64,000 bases of DNA from Sycobia sp. Sy_11 (taxonomy: Eukaryota; Arthropoda; Insecta; Hymenoptera; Epichrysomallidae): the NCBI GenBank assembly GCA_018907035.1, contig JACCIC010000150.1, forward strand, positions 1,309,001 through 1,373,000, written 5' to 3'. Made by a program: the position numbers and the translations under genes. The notes under the pieces were generated by a model, which worked only from the letters and a program-made list of their open reading frames with translations, did no database searches and had not been told where the DNA came from. This document shows positions 63,496 to 64,000 of the stretch, one piece after another. Position 1 is the first letter of the stretch. Every line of letters starts with the position of its first letter.

Positions 63496-64000
63496 GAGAA
63501 AGAAATTCCTGCTTCTGCCTCTGCTCGGCGTTTTACATATAGAATTTTTTTTTGTCTGGTCGTTAGATTATTTCGTAACCTCGCTTTATTTAATCTGTTA
63601 TTTTTTTGTTCGTTGCATTAATTTCGTTTTGAATTTGTATTTTTAATTACTTATTTATTCGTAGTAAAGTTTTTACAGCATGATTACTTTTATTCTTTTA
63701 TTACGCGTAAAATTTAAATTAAATTTTGTAACTTCAAAGATAATATTCATTAATCGTATTTTTGAAAAAAAAAATCATAAAAATATTTATCCAAAGTTAC
63801 GATCCGGCAAAATTAAATAACTAATTTATTGCCTGCTCGTAGTAACATTTTTATTCAAGAAAAATTAAAACTTTCGGATGTAAAATATTTTATTAGATTT
63901 AACAACTAGCTTATCGAAAATTATTAATTTCAAAATATATAATTTTACTATTAAACTATAAATATTAAATAATATTTATCTTCGTATCGAGCGTAATAAA

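Larger units (their letters stand above)
55000..64000. other. Upstream region, third part; no exon found
   Basis: 55000-56780 and 57980-58950 are AT-rich and featureless. GC/CpG-rich blocks lie at about 57000-57950 (the densest in the window, with (CGG)n), 59190-59520, 60600-61450, 61620-62130 and 62820-63420. The weak tRNA-like site is at 63336. The frames over the GC blocks are Arg/Pro/Ala-rich and read equally on both strands, which argues against coding. Confidence 0.5.

Noticed and set aside
1..64000. CRISPR arrays, operons or other prokaryotic systems
   Set aside because: No direct repeats with unique spacers. The intron-exon structure and microsatellites mark eukaryotic nuclear DNA.

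Overview
The window looks like chromosomal DNA from an insect, most likely a hymenopteran (ant, bee or wasp relative). The reasons are very sparse, GC-rich, CpG-rich coding exons set in AT-rich DNA; kilobase-scale introns with canonical GT/AG sites; dozens of (TA)n, (GA)n and (CA)n microsatellites; and relics of mariner, Penelope-like and tRNA-derived short elements. The species cannot be named from the sequence. Almost every long reading frame here is a shadow of a microsatellite or of a GC-rich patch.

Only one protein-coding gene can be supported. It runs on the minus strand, and the window holds its last five coding exons: 32743-32931, 18587-18776, 15836-16221, 11499-11957 and 7716-7991 (TAA stop at 7716-7718). 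The exons join in frame through canonical splice sites (phases 0, 1, 0, 0) and total exactly 1500 nt, giving a 499-residue C-terminal region. That region is hydrophilic and low in complexity, with Ala, Thr and Ser tracts and a Tyr-rich stretch containing an NPSY motif. This fits the cytoplasmic tail of a membrane or adhesion protein, but I do not recognise the family. A donor inside exon 4 (11493-11498) can be bypassed to give a shorter protein ending at 11436. No upstream exon was found between 32932 and 64000, so the rest of the gene probably lies beyond the right edge.

Layout: 1-7600 is 3' flank with microsatellites. 7716-32931 is the exon-bearing part. The last intron holds a 1-kb Penelope-like remnant (8485-9528) with inverted terminal arms, each carrying a (TA)n array and a degenerate hammerhead-ribozyme-like core. 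The 14-kb intron 18777-32742 holds a tRNA-derived SINE-like unit (19216-19421), a decayed mariner transposase (24406-25059) and a second Penelope-like endonuclease fragment (30281-30424). 32932-64000 holds no supportable gene, only alternating AT-rich and CpG-rich blocks, many microsatellites and one weak tRNA-like sequence near 63336-63381.
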